Counted from the first letter of the stretch, positions 17,743 through 26,116 are shown. The stretch: 64,000 nt of DNA from Herpetosiphonaceae bacterium (GCA_013538855.1 JABXJS010000139.1:1-64000); one strand, 5' to 3'. Translations and numbers: made by a program. Notes: generated from the sequence alone by a model not told the origin.

Positions 17743-18234
17743 ATGGCGACAACATCGCGCAAGCCAACCAAACATGGCCCGCTGACAATTCTCATTGCGC
17801 TGATTTGGGGCAGCATGCTGATCTATGTGGGCCTCGTGACCACATACCAGTTCGCCGACGAGATCCTCACCGGCGTTCAGCTACACCGCAGCGCAGCGCA
17901 AACCACCGGCATGATTGTTGTTCACGAGCGCTCGGACCGCTCCTCAACCGTCATCTACCAGTTTGCGGTGCAGGAGAGCGATCAGCTCACCCACACGCTG
18001 CGCCGCCAGCAACTCATGGGCTGGGATATGTATTATCAGCTGCATCTTGGCGATAGGGTTACAATCAACTATGTGCCAGACAACCCGCAGCGCTCCAGCC
18101 TAGCCCAAATCGACCCGCTGCCCTCGCTGTGGGGCGGCATCCAAAACAGCCTGATTGTGCTTGGTATCCTTGGCCTGGGCGTGCTGCTGATCTGGTTTGC
18201 GCTGGACGCGCTGCGGCAGCGCGCCCGGCCGTAG
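17743..18234 (+). CDS. DUF3592 membrane protein (copy 3)
   Basis: A 163-residue protein, closest of the three copies to the one at 7233: both share QLHRSAAQT/KLRHTAAQT after the first helix and the P-DNPQRSSLAQIDPLPS / P-SDPRRSSLAQIDRIPS segment before the second helix. Membrane helices lie at about residues 15-35 and 130-155. AAGGAG precedes the ATG. Confidence 0.75.
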   Translation: MATTSRKPTKHGPLTILIALIWGSMLIYVGLVTTYQFADEILTGVQLHRSAAQTTGMIVVHERSDRSSTVIYQFAVQESDQLTHTLRRQQLMGWDMYYQLHLGDRVTINYVPDNPQRSSLAQIDPLPSLWGGIQNSLIVLGILGLGVLLIWFALDALRQRARP

Positions 18235-18263
18235 CGCCAGCCCCGCAACACATCCCGCAGCCA

Positions 18264-18294
18264 GCCGCCGCACGTAGACTCCACGTGCGGCGGC
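18264..18294 (+). terminator. 12-bp perfect hairpin after DUF3592 copy 3
   Basis: Arms 18264-18275 and 18283-18294 (GCCGCCGCACGT and complement) with a 7-base loop, 29 bases after the stop. No T-tract. Confidence 0.55.
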
Positions 18295-18336
18295 AAAGCT
18301 CCACCCTGCGGCGCTTGCGTGCGGGCGCAAAGCTGA

Positions 18337-18346
18337 TTAAGCTTAA
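18337..18346. promoter_or_regulatory. palindrome TTAAGCTTAA upstream of the metal transporter
   Basis: A perfect 10-bp AT-rich dyad lies 57 bases before the substrate-binding protein start, in the only AT-rich part of the leader. It is a candidate site for a metal-responsive repressor (Zur, MntR or similar). The match to any known box is not established. Confidence 0.3.
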
Positions 18347-18402
18347 ACAGTTGGACATATGTTTCAGAGTGCGTCGCGCAGTCTGACTGAAGGAGACCAC
18401 CT

Positions 18403-19401
18403 ATGAAGATACGTTGGCTCGCCTGCCTTGCCCTGATCGCCGTGCTCGCTAGCTGCGGCGGCGACAGCAGCGCTGACCAGAGCAACGGCAAGCTCAACGT
18501 AGTGACCACCGTGTCGCCAATCACCAACATCATCTACAACATCGGCGGCGACCGCATCAACCTGACCGGCATCGTGCCCGAGGGCACCAACTCGCACACA
18601 TTCGAGCCAGCCCCATCGGACGCCAAGACGCTGGCGCAGGCCGACATTATCTTTATCAACGGCCTCAACCTTGAGGAGCCGACGCGCAAGCTGGCCGAGG
18701 CCAACAAAAAGGCCGGCACCGAGATCGTGGCACTGGCCGAGCAGACGATCACGCCGGACGAGTACGTGTACGACTTCTCGTTCCCCAAGTCGGCGGGCAG
18801 CCCCAACCCACACCTGTGGACCAGCCCGGTCTACGGGCTGCGCTACGCCGAGATCGTTCGCGACACGCTGGTGGCCAAAGACCCGGACAACGCCGACTAC
18901 TACAAGCAGAACTTCGACGCCTACAAGCAGAAGCTCGACGCGCTCGACACTGCGGTCAAGGCGACCATCGACAGCATCCCGCCGCAAAATCGCAAGCTGC
19001 TGACCTACCACGACTCGTGGGCCTACTTCGCGCCACGCTACGGCATCAGCGTGATCGGGGCCATCCAGCCGGCGGACTTCTCAGAGCCATCGGCGCGCGA
19101 GGTGGCCGAGCTGATCAAGCAGATCAAGGCCGCGCAGGTGCCGGCGATCTTCGGCTCGGAGGTGTTCCCATCGCCGGTGCTGGAGCAGATCGCCAGCGAG
19201 ACCGGCGTGCAGTACATCGACAGCCTGCGCGACGATGACCTGCCGGGCCAGCCGGGCGAGGCCAACCACTCCTACATTGGCCTGATCGTGGAGGACGTGC
19301 GGATTATGGCCGCCAACCTTGGCGGCGATCCAAGCTTAATCGCCACCTTCGACACCGCCAACGTGCCAGGAGCCGACGGACAGGTCAAGCAGAACCAATA
19401 G
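18403..19401 (+). CDS. Zn/Mn ABC transporter substrate-binding lipoprotein (cluster A-I)
   Basis: A 332-residue lipoprotein: signal peptide with lipobox LASC (Cys18), then the ZnuA/PsaA-type fold. The expected ligands are visible: His in TNSHTFEP (about residue 66), His in NPHLW (about 139), His in TYHDSWAYF (about 205) and Asp in the SLRDDDLPG loop near the end. Three histidines plus an acid is the zinc-type set; manganese-type PsaA has Glu in the third place. The histidine-rich loop of ZnuA is missing. ATPase and permease genes follow, forming a complete importer operon. Confidence 0.88.
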   Translation: MKIRWLACLALIAVLASCGGDSSADQSNGKLNVVTTVSPITNIIYNIGGDRINLTGIVPEGTNSHTFEPAPSDAKTLAQADIIFINGLNLEEPTRKLAEANKKAGTEIVALAEQTITPDEYVYDFSFPKSAGSPNPHLWTSPVYGLRYAEIVRDTLVAKDPDNADYYKQNFDAYKQKLDALDTAVKATIDSIPPQNRKLLTYHDSWAYFAPRYGISVIGAIQPADFSEPSAREVAELIKQIKAAQVPAIFGSEVFPSPVLEQIASETGVQYIDSLRDDDLPGQPGEANHSYIGLIVEDVRIMAANLGGDPSLIATFDTANVPGADGQVKQNQ

Positions 19402-19492
19402 CGCCCACTGCTGCGGCGCGGCGGGCAGCCCAACGAGTATCAGCTGCACGCCGCGCCCACAGCGCTGGTGCACACACAAAGGTAGCAGAGCC

Positions 19493-20359
19493 ATGGAACC
19501 ACTATTGGAGCTACGCAACGTTGAATTTCGCTATCACAGCCAGACGGTGCTTGAGGGCATCAACCTGCACCTACAGCGCGGCCAGTTCGCCGCCATTGTG
19601 GGGCCGAGCGGCGCAGGCAAGACCAGCCTGCTCAAGCTCATCCTGGGGGCGCTGCAGCCAAGCAGCGGCCAGATGCTCATGCACGGACGGCGCTACGATG
19701 GCGCTAGTCCAACGCGCGTAGCCTACGTCCCGCAGATCGAGACCGTCGACTGGAACTTTCCCGTTACCGTCGAGCAGGTGGTGTTTATGGGCCGCGTCAA
19801 GCAGAGCAGCTGGCGGCCGTGGCCCACGCGCCAGGAGCAGGCGCTGGTGCGCCAGACGCTCGGCGAGCTAGGCATCGAGAACCTGGCGCGCAAGCACATT
19901 CGCGACCTGTCCGGCGGGCAGCAGCAGCGCGTCTTCCTGGCGCGGGCGCTGATCGCCGCGCCGGAGCTGCTGGTGCTGGACGAGCCGACCACCGGCATCG
20001 ACATGCACACCACCGAGGAGATTTTGCACCTGCTCGGCGAGCTGAACCGCAGCGGCATGAGCATCCTGATGACCACGCATGACATCAACGCCGCCGCCAA
20101 CCACGTGCCCTGGATCGTCTGCCTCAACAAGCGGCTGACCGCGCAAGGCTCGCCGGAGACCGTGTTTACGCCGGAGAATCTGGAGGCGACCTACGGCGGT
20201 GAGTTCATGGTCGTGCGCCATCAGGGCGTCCTTTTTATTCAGCAGAAGCCACATGGCCACAGCTACCACGACCTGATCCCGCACCCGGTGCCAGGCGCGG
20301 TTGTTGACAGCGCAACGGAGACAGGCAATGAGCGCTCTTTTGGAACCCTTTCAGTATAG
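19493..20359 (+). CDS. Zn/Mn ABC transporter ATP-binding protein
   Basis: A 288-residue ABC ATPase. Walker A GPSGAGKT is at residues 37-44, the Q-loop is in YVPQIETVDWNFP, the signature is LSGGQQQRV, and Walker B is LLVLDEPTTGID. The DWNFPVTVEQVV context is typical of metal (Zn/Mn) importers of the same class as the flanking lipoprotein. The C-terminus has a histidine-bearing extension (HGHSYHDLIPH) that might sense or bind metal. It overlaps the permease gene by 32 bases. Confidence 0.9.
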   Translation: MEPLLELRNVEFRYHSQTVLEGINLHLQRGQFAAIVGPSGAGKTSLLKLILGALQPSSGQMLMHGRRYDGASPTRVAYVPQIETVDWNFPVTVEQVVFMGRVKQSSWRPWPTRQEQALVRQTLGELGIENLARKHIRDLSGGQQQRVFLARALIAAPELLVLDEPTTGIDMHTTEEILHLLGELNRSGMSILMTTHDINAAANHVPWIVCLNKRLTAQGSPETVFTPENLEATYGGEFMVVRHQGVLFIQQKPHGHSYHDLIPHPVPGAVVDSATETGNERSFGTLSV

Positions 20360-21173
20360 CTTTTTCCGCTACGGCACGCTGGCGGCGGTGTTCGCCGGGG
20401 CGCTGTGTGGCCTGCTGGGCGTGTACATTGTGCTGCGCGGCATGAGCTACATCGGCCATGGCCTCTCGCACGCCATCTTTGGCGGCGCGGTGGTGTCGTA
20501 TGTGATCGCGATCAACTTCTACCTGGGAGCCGGGCTGTGGGGCTTCATGGCGGCGGTGCTGATCAACCAGACCAGCCGCCGCACCAAGATCAACACCGAT
20601 GCGGCAATTGGCGTGATCACCACCGCCAGCTTCGCGCTGGGCGTGGCGCTGATCAGCCGCTATCGGCGCTTCACGCGCTCGTTTGACGCGGCGCTGTTCG
20701 GCAACATTTTGGGCGTGGCGTGGACCGACGTGCTGGTGATCATCGGCGTGACGATCATGGTGGCGCTGATCATCTTCGTGACCTACAAGCAGCTGCTGTT
20801 TATGACCTTCAACAGCGAGGTGGCGCAGGTGTACGGCGTCAACGTGCGCTGGCTCGACACGCTGTTCTCGCTGATGCTAGCGACGGTGCTGATTGCGACG
20901 ATGCAGGTGCTGGGCGTGACGCTGATCGCGGCGGCGCTGGTCATCCCGCCGATCTGCGCACGGCTGCTGACCGACAGCTTCCACCGCATGCTGCTACTCT
21001 CGACACTGATCGGCGCGCTGACGGGCTTCATCGGCATGAACCTGAGCTATCACCTCGACCTGGCGTCGGGGGCGACGATCGTGCTGACGCAGGCGAGCAT
21101 CTTCGTGCTGATCCTGCTGATCAGCTCGATTCGCAAGCAGGCTGGGCGGCGGCTGATGCACACGCACGTCTAG
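20328..21173 (+). CDS. Zn/Mn ABC transporter permease (ABC-3 family)
   Basis: A 281-residue membrane protein with about eight helices, matching the ABC-3 family (ZnuB/MntB). Family features include the N-terminal FMRYALLAAVFAG-like block, GMSYIGHGLSHAIFGGAVV and the ALVIPPICARLL segment. The ATG at 20328 has GGAG eight bases upstream and lies inside the ATPase gene, so translation is coupled. It completes the three-gene metal importer. Confidence 0.9.
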   Translation: MSALLEPFQYSFFRYGTLAAVFAGALCGLLGVYIVLRGMSYIGHGLSHAIFGGAVVSYVIAINFYLGAGLWGFMAAVLINQTSRRTKINTDAAIGVITTASFALGVALISRYRRFTRSFDAALFGNILGVAWTDVLVIIGVTIMVALIIFVTYKQLLFMTFNSEVAQVYGVNVRWLDTLFSLMLATVLIATMQVLGVTLIAAALVIPPICARLLTDSFHRMLLLSTLIGALTGFIGMNLSYHLDLASGATIVLTQASIFVLILLISSIRKQAGRRLMHTHV

Positions 21174-21240
21174 CGGCGGGCTAGCTCACAGCAGCGGCTA
21201 ACAGGCAGGCGACGGCAGAGCGGCGGCCTGCTAGCTTCAT

Positions 21241-21278
21241 GAGCGGATGTGCTACAGCAGATCGTAGCACATCCGCTC
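21241..21278 (+). terminator. 15-bp perfect hairpin after the metal transporter operon
   Basis: Arms 21241-21255 and 21264-21278 (GAGCGGATGTGCTAC and complement) with an 8-base loop. It closes the importer operon 68 bases after its last stop and lies just before the parA promoter. Only a weak T-rich stretch follows. Confidence 0.7.
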
Positions 21279-21287
21279 ATTGTTGGA

Positions 21288-21316
21288 TCGAAAGCCTATG
21301 CGAAATTCGTTATAAT
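21288..21316 (+). promoter_or_regulatory. sigma-70-type promoter for parAB
   Basis: A consensus -10 box TATAAT at 21311-21316 lies 17 bp after TCGAAA (four of six matches to the -35 consensus). The start site would be about 80 bases before parA. Confidence 0.6.
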
Positions 21317-21404
21317 TGAATGAGCAGCGGCATGACGGCGCAGTTTAGGGCAGCGTGGCTTGTGGTACAATTCGCAAACAGAGTTTAGGGTATTTGGACA
21401 GCTC

Positions 21405-22175
21405 ATGAGTACACGAATCATCGCAGTGGCCAATCAAAAGGGCGGCGTAGGCAAGACCACCTCGACCGTCAACATTGCTGCCGAGCTTGGAGCGCGGGGC
21501 AAGCGCGTGCTGGTCGTCGACATGGACCCGCAGGGCAACGCCACCACTAGCCTGGGCATCGACAAGAAGGCGCTCAACGCCACCGTCTACGATGTGCTGC
21601 TGGGCAACGCGCCAACAGAGATCGTGGTGGTGCAGACAGGGCGCGAGGGGCTGCACCTGCTGCCGGCCACCGTCGAGATGGCGGGCGCAGAGGTGGAGCT
21701 GGTCGATCAGCCGCGCCGCGACAGCCGCCTGCGCGATGCGCTGATCCCAGTCGCTGATAGCTACGACCACGTGATCATCGACTGCCCGCCCTCGCTGGGG
21801 CTGCTCACGCTGAACGCGCTGTGCGCCGCCGATGGCGTGATCATCCCGCTGCAGTGCGAGTACCTGGCGCTGGAGGGGCTGGCGCAGCTCAAGAACACCA
21901 TCGACCTGGTGCGCTCGAGCCTGAACGCCAAGCTGCACATCATTGGCGTGGTGATGACCATGTACGACGGGCGCACCAACCTGGCGCAGCAGGTGGTGGC
22001 CGAAGTGCGCCAGTACTTTCCACAGCGCATCTTCAACACGCTGGTGCCGCGCACGATTCGGCTCAGCGAAGCACCATCGTATGGCCAGACCATCCGCGAG
22101 TACGACCCGAGCGGGCGCGGCACGCAGGCCTACACCATGCTTGTCGACGAGATCGAGCGGCGGGAGGCGGCATGA
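21405..22175 (+). CDS. parA: chromosome-partitioning ATPase ParA (Soj)
   Basis: A 256-residue ParA/MinD-family ATPase. The deviant Walker A KGGVGKT spans residues 12-18, Walker A' is VLVVDMDPQGNAT, and Walker B is HVIIDCPPSLGLLT. The length and lack of an N-terminal helix-turn-helix indicate the chromosomal Soj type rather than a plasmid ParA of the large type. ParA moves ParB-parS complexes during chromosome segregation. Start ATG 21405 fits the family N-terminus MSTRIIAVANQKGG. Its stop overlaps the ParB start. Confidence 0.93.
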   Translation: MSTRIIAVANQKGGVGKTTSTVNIAAELGARGKRVLVVDMDPQGNATTSLGIDKKALNATVYDVLLGNAPTEIVVVQTGREGLHLLPATVEMAGAEVELVDQPRRDSRLRDALIPVADSYDHVIIDCPPSLGLLTLNALCAADGVIIPLQCEYLALEGLAQLKNTIDLVRSSLNAKLHIIGVVMTMYDGRTNLAQQVVAEVRQYFPQRIFNTLVPRTIRLSEAPSYGQTIREYDPSGRGTQAYTMLVDEIERREAA

Positions 22176-23113
22176 ACTCCAAGCGGCGCGGACTAGGCCA
22201 GGGGCTGGGCGCACTGCTGCGCACCGACACCAACGCGGCTCCGGCTGGTGCCCTACAGAGCGTGCCGATCGACATGATCGTGCCCAACCCGCATCAGCCG
22301 CGCCAGCACTTCGCCGCCGACGCCCTCGACGAGCTAAGCGCCTCGATCGGCGAGCACGGCATCATCCAGCCGCTGGTCGTCACCCGCACCGACGCGGGCT
22401 ATGAGCTGATCGCCGGCGAGCGGCGCTGGCGCGCGGCGCAGCAGGCCGGCCTCAGCGAAGTGCCGATCATCATCAAAGAGGTCACGCCACAGGAGCGCCT
22501 GGAGCTGGCGCTGGTGGAGAACGTGCAGCGCGCCGACCTCAACCCGCTTGAGGAAGCCGAGGCATACCAATTGCTCCAAACAGAGTTCGGACTCAGCCAT
22601 AGCGAGATCGCCCGTCGCGTTGGCAAGAGCCGACCGGCAATTAGCAACGCGCTGCGGCTGCTGCGCATGCCAGCACCGCTGCAACAGGCCGTCATCGACC
22701 ACCGTCTTACCGCTGGGCACTTAAAACAGCTGATCACCATCGACGACGAGCGCACCCAGATTCTAGCGCTGGAGCAGATCCTGGAGCACCGACTGTCGGT
22801 TCGAGAGGCAGAAAAAATGGCCCAGCTGATTAAACAAGATGGACAGACTCCGGCGCAGGCGCGCATCACCATCCAGCAGGCTGGCGCGCAGCCACGCGCG
22901 GCCCGGAGCAAGAAAACCGTCGCGGAAACGCCAGAGACGCCCGCCCCATCCGCCGATGACCTGGCCGCACTCGAATCACTGATGCATCGTCTCGGAACCC
23001 GAGTTGAGGTCCGACGGCAGGGAAACGGAGGTTATCTCCGCATCGACTTCTACGACGCTGAGCAGCTTGATGCGTTGATCGACATGCTGGTGCCCGACGA
23101 GTTTTCCCCATAG
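22172..23113 (+). CDS. parB: chromosome-partitioning protein ParB (Spo0J)
   Basis: A 313-residue ParB. It opens with RRGLGQGLGALL, has the CTP-binding ParB/Srx domain (IVPNPHQPRQHF; GERRWRA box), the NVQRADLNPLEEAEAY segment, a helix-turn-helix (SHSEIARRVGKSRPAISNALRLL) and a C-terminal dimer domain after a variable linker. It overlaps ParA by four bases (ATGA). No classic TGTTTCACGTGAAACA parS site was seen in the window. Confidence 0.93.
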   Translation: MNSKRRGLGQGLGALLRTDTNAAPAGALQSVPIDMIVPNPHQPRQHFAADALDELSASIGEHGIIQPLVVTRTDAGYELIAGERRWRAAQQAGLSEVPIIIKEVTPQERLELALVENVQRADLNPLEEAEAYQLLQTEFGLSHSEIARRVGKSRPAISNALRLLRMPAPLQQAVIDHRLTAGHLKQLITIDDERTQILALEQILEHRLSVREAEKMAQLIKQDGQTPAQARITIQQAGAQPRAARSKKTVAETPETPAPSADDLAALESLMHRLGTRVEVRRQGNGGYLRIDFYDAEQLDALIDMLVPDEFSP

Positions 23114-23127
23114 AGGAGGGATAGCTT

Positions 23128-24261
23128 GTGACACTAGGAGCATCATCACTGCGCATTGCGCTGGTCTCACCCTACGACGCCAGCCACCCAGGCGGCGTCA
23201 ACGAGCACGTGCGCCAGCTAGCGCACTACTTTCGCCAAGACGGCCATAGCGTGAAGCTGATCGCCCCAGCCTCACGCCAGCGCTCGAACGATCCTGATTT
23301 TATTCCGCTCGGCCGCGTCACACCGGTCGCGGTCAATGGCTCGGTGGCCCGTGTCAGCCTCTCGCTGACGCTTGCGCCGAAGATTCGGCGTATCCTGCAG
23401 CGCGAGCACTTCGACATCGCGCATGTGCACGAGCCGCTCTCGCCAACGCTGCCAACCACGTTCCTCAGCTGCTCGGACAGCGTCAACGTTGGCACGTTCC
23501 ACGCGGCGGGCACGCGCTCGCTCGGCTACACCTTTGTGCAGACATGGCTGGAGAAAGTCGCGCCGAAGCTCAACGGGCGCATCGCTGTCTCCGCCGCCGC
23601 GCGCGAGTTCGCCAACCGCTATTTCCCCGCCGAGTACACGATCATTCCCAACGGCGTCGATGCCGCCACCTACAGCACGCCCACGGCGCTCGACGCCAGC
23701 TACCGCGAGATCATGGCCGACACGCCGACCGTGCTGTTCGTCGGGCGCTTCAACGAGGAGCGCAAGGGCTTTCAGTACTTGCTGGAGGCGATGGCGCTGG
23801 TGCAGCAGACGCGGCCCGATGTGCGGCTGGTCGTGGCCGGCGGCGGCGATCCAACGCCGTTTAAGGCGCTGATGCGCGGATTGCAGGTACGCAATGTGCA
23901 ATTCCTTGGCTATGTAAGCAAGGAACAGCTCGCCGCACTTTATCAAACCGCAACCGTGTTTTGCGCGCCCTCCACCGGCGGTGAGAGTTTTGGAATCGTA
24001 TTATTGGAAGCAATGGCCGCCGGATGTCCGGTGGTAGCAGCAGATAACCCTGGCTACCGCGATGTGCTCACGCACCGCCGCGAGGGATTGCTGGTTCCAG
24101 CCCGCAGCAGCCACGCCCTGGCGGTGGCGCTGCTGCAGCTGATCGAAGACGAGCCAGTGCGCATGGCGATGACCGAGGCAGGTCGGATCAAGTCCCACGA
24201 CTATGCGTGGGAGCGCGTTGCTGTACGAGTGTTGCGCTACTACAACAGTGTTCTGCGCTAG
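23128..24261 (+). CDS. GT4 glycosyltransferase, PimA-like mannosyltransferase
   Basis: A 377-residue GT-B fold enzyme of family GT4. The N-terminus (RIALVSPYDASHPGGVNEHVRQLA) and HVHEPLSP resemble phosphatidylinositol mannosyltransferase PimA. The C-terminal nucleotide-sugar site has FVGRFNEERKGF and the E-x7-E motif ESFGIVLLEAMAAG. PimA transfers mannose from GDP-mannose to phosphatidylinositol. The next gene encodes a CDP-alcohol phosphatidyltransferase, the same pairing seen in phosphatidylinositol mannoside synthesis. GTG start after GAGGAGGG. Donor and acceptor are inferred from similarity and context. Confidence 0.8.
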   Translation: MTLGASSLRIALVSPYDASHPGGVNEHVRQLAHYFRQDGHSVKLIAPASRQRSNDPDFIPLGRVTPVAVNGSVARVSLSLTLAPKIRRILQREHFDIAHVHEPLSPTLPTTFLSCSDSVNVGTFHAAGTRSLGYTFVQTWLEKVAPKLNGRIAVSAAAREFANRYFPAEYTIIPNGVDAATYSTPTALDASYREIMADTPTVLFVGRFNEERKGFQYLLEAMALVQQTRPDVRLVVAGGGDPTPFKALMRGLQVRNVQFLGYVSKEQLAALYQTATVFCAPSTGGESFGIVLLEAMAAGCPVVAADNPGYRDVLTHRREGLLVPARSSHALAVALLQLIEDEPVRMAMTEAGRIKSHDYAWERVAVRVLRYYNSVLR

Positions 24262-24284
24262 CCTGATTTCCAAGGAGGCAGTCT

Positions 24285-24944
24285 ATGTACAGTGCAGGCT
24301 TTAAACAATCCGTCCGTCGTCTGATGGAGCGCAGCATCGCCCCGCTGCTGAGTCGCTTGGGCATCACCCCAAATATGGTCACGCTGATCGGCCTGCTGCT
24401 GACGATCGGCGTCGCCGCCGTGCTCGCCAACGGCAGCCTCGTGCTCGGCGGCTGGCTGCTGATCGCGGCCGGCCTGTTCGACCTGTTCGACGGCGCGCTG
24501 GCCCGCGCCACCAACCAGATGAGCCGCTTCGGCGCGTTTTTCGACTCGATCATCGATCGCTACAGCGAGGCGGTGATCTTTTTTGGCCTGCTGCTGCACT
24601 ATCAGCAGACGCGGCAGGAGAACACGCTGCTGCTGATCGCGCTGGTGTATGCGTCGATCATCGGCTCGCTGATGGTCAGCTATGCGCGCGCCCGCGCCGA
24701 GGGCCTGAGCATCAGCTGCGAGACCGGCTGGCTGGGCCGCCCCGAGCGCATCACCATCCTCGTGGTCGGGCTGGTCTTTGGCTGGATGCTGGTCGCCCTG
24801 GCGACGCTGGCGATCTTCACCAACGTCACGGCCATCCAGCGCATCTACCACGTCTGGCGCAGCGCCCGCGAGCCGCAGGAGGCGCTGCCCGCCGCCCCGG
24901 CTGTGCGCAAGCGCCTGTGGTCATTCTTCCCGCCGGAGAAGTAG
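24285..24944 (+). CDS. CDP-alcohol phosphatidyltransferase family protein
   Basis: A 219-residue membrane enzyme. The family signature D-G-x2-A-R-x8-G-x3-D-x3-D is complete (FDGALARATNQMSRFGAFFDSIIDR, about residues 69-93), with about six membrane helices. It would join a CDP-diacylglycerol to an alcohol. Coupling with the upstream PimA-like gene suggests inositol phosphate as acceptor (phosphatidylinositol phosphate synthase-like); glycerol phosphate (PgsA) is the alternative. AAGGAGG precedes the ATG. Confidence 0.82.
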   Translation: MYSAGFKQSVRRLMERSIAPLLSRLGITPNMVTLIGLLLTIGVAAVLANGSLVLGGWLLIAAGLFDLFDGALARATNQMSRFGAFFDSIIDRYSEAVIFFGLLLHYQQTRQENTLLLIALVYASIIGSLMVSYARARAEGLSISCETGWLGRPERITILVVGLVFGWMLVALATLAIFTNVTAIQRIYHVWRSAREPQEALPAAPAVRKRLWSFFPPEK

Positions 24945-24972
24945 CGCTCGCAGCCTAAGCTGCACGCATGAC

Positions 24973-25008
24973 AAAACCGCCGCCCGCTTGTTTGCGGGCG
25001 GCGGTTTT
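24973..25008. terminator. bidirectional terminator
   Basis: A 15-bp stem AAAACCGCCGCCCGC (24973-24987) with its complement (24994-25008) and a 6-base loop. It ends in four T residues in both directions, so it serves the plus-strand lipid genes and the minus-strand tRNA. Confidence 0.85.
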
Positions 25009-25012
25009 CGTG

Positions 25013-25088
25013 TGGCGACTCCGGCGCGATTCGAACGCGCGACCTTTTGCTCCGGAGGCAAACGCTCTATCCACTGAGCTACGGAGCC
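25013..25088 (-). tRNA. tRNA-Arg (anticodon CCG)
   Basis: The reverse complement folds as a complete cloverleaf: acceptor GGCTCCG/CGGAGTC (one G-T pair), D arm GCTC-GAGC, anticodon stem TTTGC/GCAAA around loop CTCCGGA giving anticodon CCG, T arm GCGCG-TTCGAAT-CGCGC, discriminator G and an encoded CCA end. It reads CGG codons. Confidence 0.95.
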
Positions 25089-25192
25089 ATACGCAGCAGC
25101 GGCTAGCATACGGCCTTTTAGGAGTCTTGTCAAGCTGCGCTGGACGGGTTTTGCTCAGACGTAGCTGGTTGGTTTCCTAACAAAAATAGGAT

Positions 25193-25500
25193 GTTGGGGT
25201 GATCCCCAAACCCCCAGGGCTGCGCCCGGCCTGCGCTGCTGCAAACACGTGGGGTGATCCCCAAACCCCCAGGGCTGCGCTGCTGCAAACACGTGGGGTG
25301 ATCCCCAAACCCCCAGGGCTGCGCTGCTGCAAACACGTGGGCTGATCCCGTCCGCCTGGGCTGCGCTGCCGCAAACACGTCGGCTGATCCCCAAACCCCC
25401 AGGGCTGCGCTGCCGCAAACACGTCGGCTGTTCCTCAAACCCTCAGGGCTGCGCTGCCGGACATTTGTGGGCTGTCCCAAGCTCCCAGGGTGGCGCGACG
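25193..25500. repeat. 44-bp tandem repeat array (minisatellite)
   Basis: About seven head-to-tail units of roughly 44 bp. Units 2 (25249-25292) and 3 (25293-25336) are identical; unit 5 (25379-25422) differs at three places; units 1, 4, 6 and 7 carry small insertions, deletions and more changes. Each typical unit contains GGGG-TGAT-CCCC, a 4-bp hairpin, then CAAACCCCCAGGGCTGCGC. There are no unique spacers, so it is not a CRISPR. Since 44 is not a multiple of three, the open frames across it are by-products, not a repeat protein. Confidence 0.85.
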
Positions 25501-25718
25501 ATGATGCGCCTGCTGGATTGCGCTAAGCCCCACGCCTATAGCCGACGATTTTAATGGTTGACGGCCCGCTTTCTGCTCGGTTGGCAGCAGAGCAGCTACG
25601 GCTGCCCCGCGCTGCACGGCACACACATTCACGTAAGCACAGAGGCCAATGCTGACCTTTCACCGCACATGCGGCGGCTTTGGGCTGCTTTGAGTTTTTC
25701 ATTGCATAAGGAGGAACG
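25501..25718. other. leader region of the 25719 gene run
   Basis: No gene is supported. It contains a small hairpin (CCGCA-TGCGG) near 25664-25676 and AAGGAGG before the next ATG. No convincing promoter could be picked out by eye. Confidence 0.4.
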
Positions 25719-26093
25719 ATGGCAAACGCAATTGGCGCAACCCGCTGGGCCATCGCCGAGGGCTACATCCCCGGCTGGAGCAACGGGCCAGACCCGGAGA
25801 TGATCAGCCACGAGGCGTTCTGCATGCTCAACACTGGCGATCAGGACGCCAACGTCACGGTCACGATCTACTACAGCGACCGCGAGCCTGCCGGGCCGTA
25901 TCGCTTCACTGTGCCAGCGCGGCGCACCAAACACGTGCGCTTCAACAACCTCAGCGACCCCGAGCCAATCCCGCTTGGCACCGACTATGCTAGCCTAATT
26001 GAATCGGATGTGCCGATTGTGGTGCAGCACACGCGCCTGGACTCGCGCCAGGCGGAGAACGCGCTGCTCAGCACAATCGCCTACGCAGGATAA
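25719..26093 (+). CDS. Anabaena sensory rhodopsin transducer (ASRT) family protein
   Basis: A 124-residue single-domain protein very close to ASRT: WAIAEGYIP, ISHEAFCMLNTGDQDANVTVTIYYSD, PAGPYRFTVPARRTKHVRFNNL and the C-terminal VPIVVQHTRLDSRQAENALLSTIAYA all match what I know of the family. In Anabaena this soluble tetramer binds sensory rhodopsin. Homologues without a rhodopsin have been proposed to bind sugars or other small ligands. No rhodopsin gene is seen here; instead it heads a run of carbohydrate and oxidoreductase genes, which supports the ligand-binding role. AAGGAGG precedes the ATG. Confidence 0.9.
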   Translation: MANAIGATRWAIAEGYIPGWSNGPDPEMISHEAFCMLNTGDQDANVTVTIYYSDREPAGPYRFTVPARRTKHVRFNNLSDPEPIPLGTDYASLIESDVPIVVQHTRLDSRQAENALLSTIAYAG

Positions 26094-26116
26094 ATGTAGT
26101 TTGAAAGGATGCAGGT

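Noticed and set aside
25130-25480. Minus-strand repeat-peptide frames across the minisatellite
   Set aside because: The 44-bp period shifts frame at each unit, so all three frames stay open by chance; no start signals.
25193-25500. CRISPR array
   Set aside because: Units abut with no unique spacers and no cas genes are in the window.
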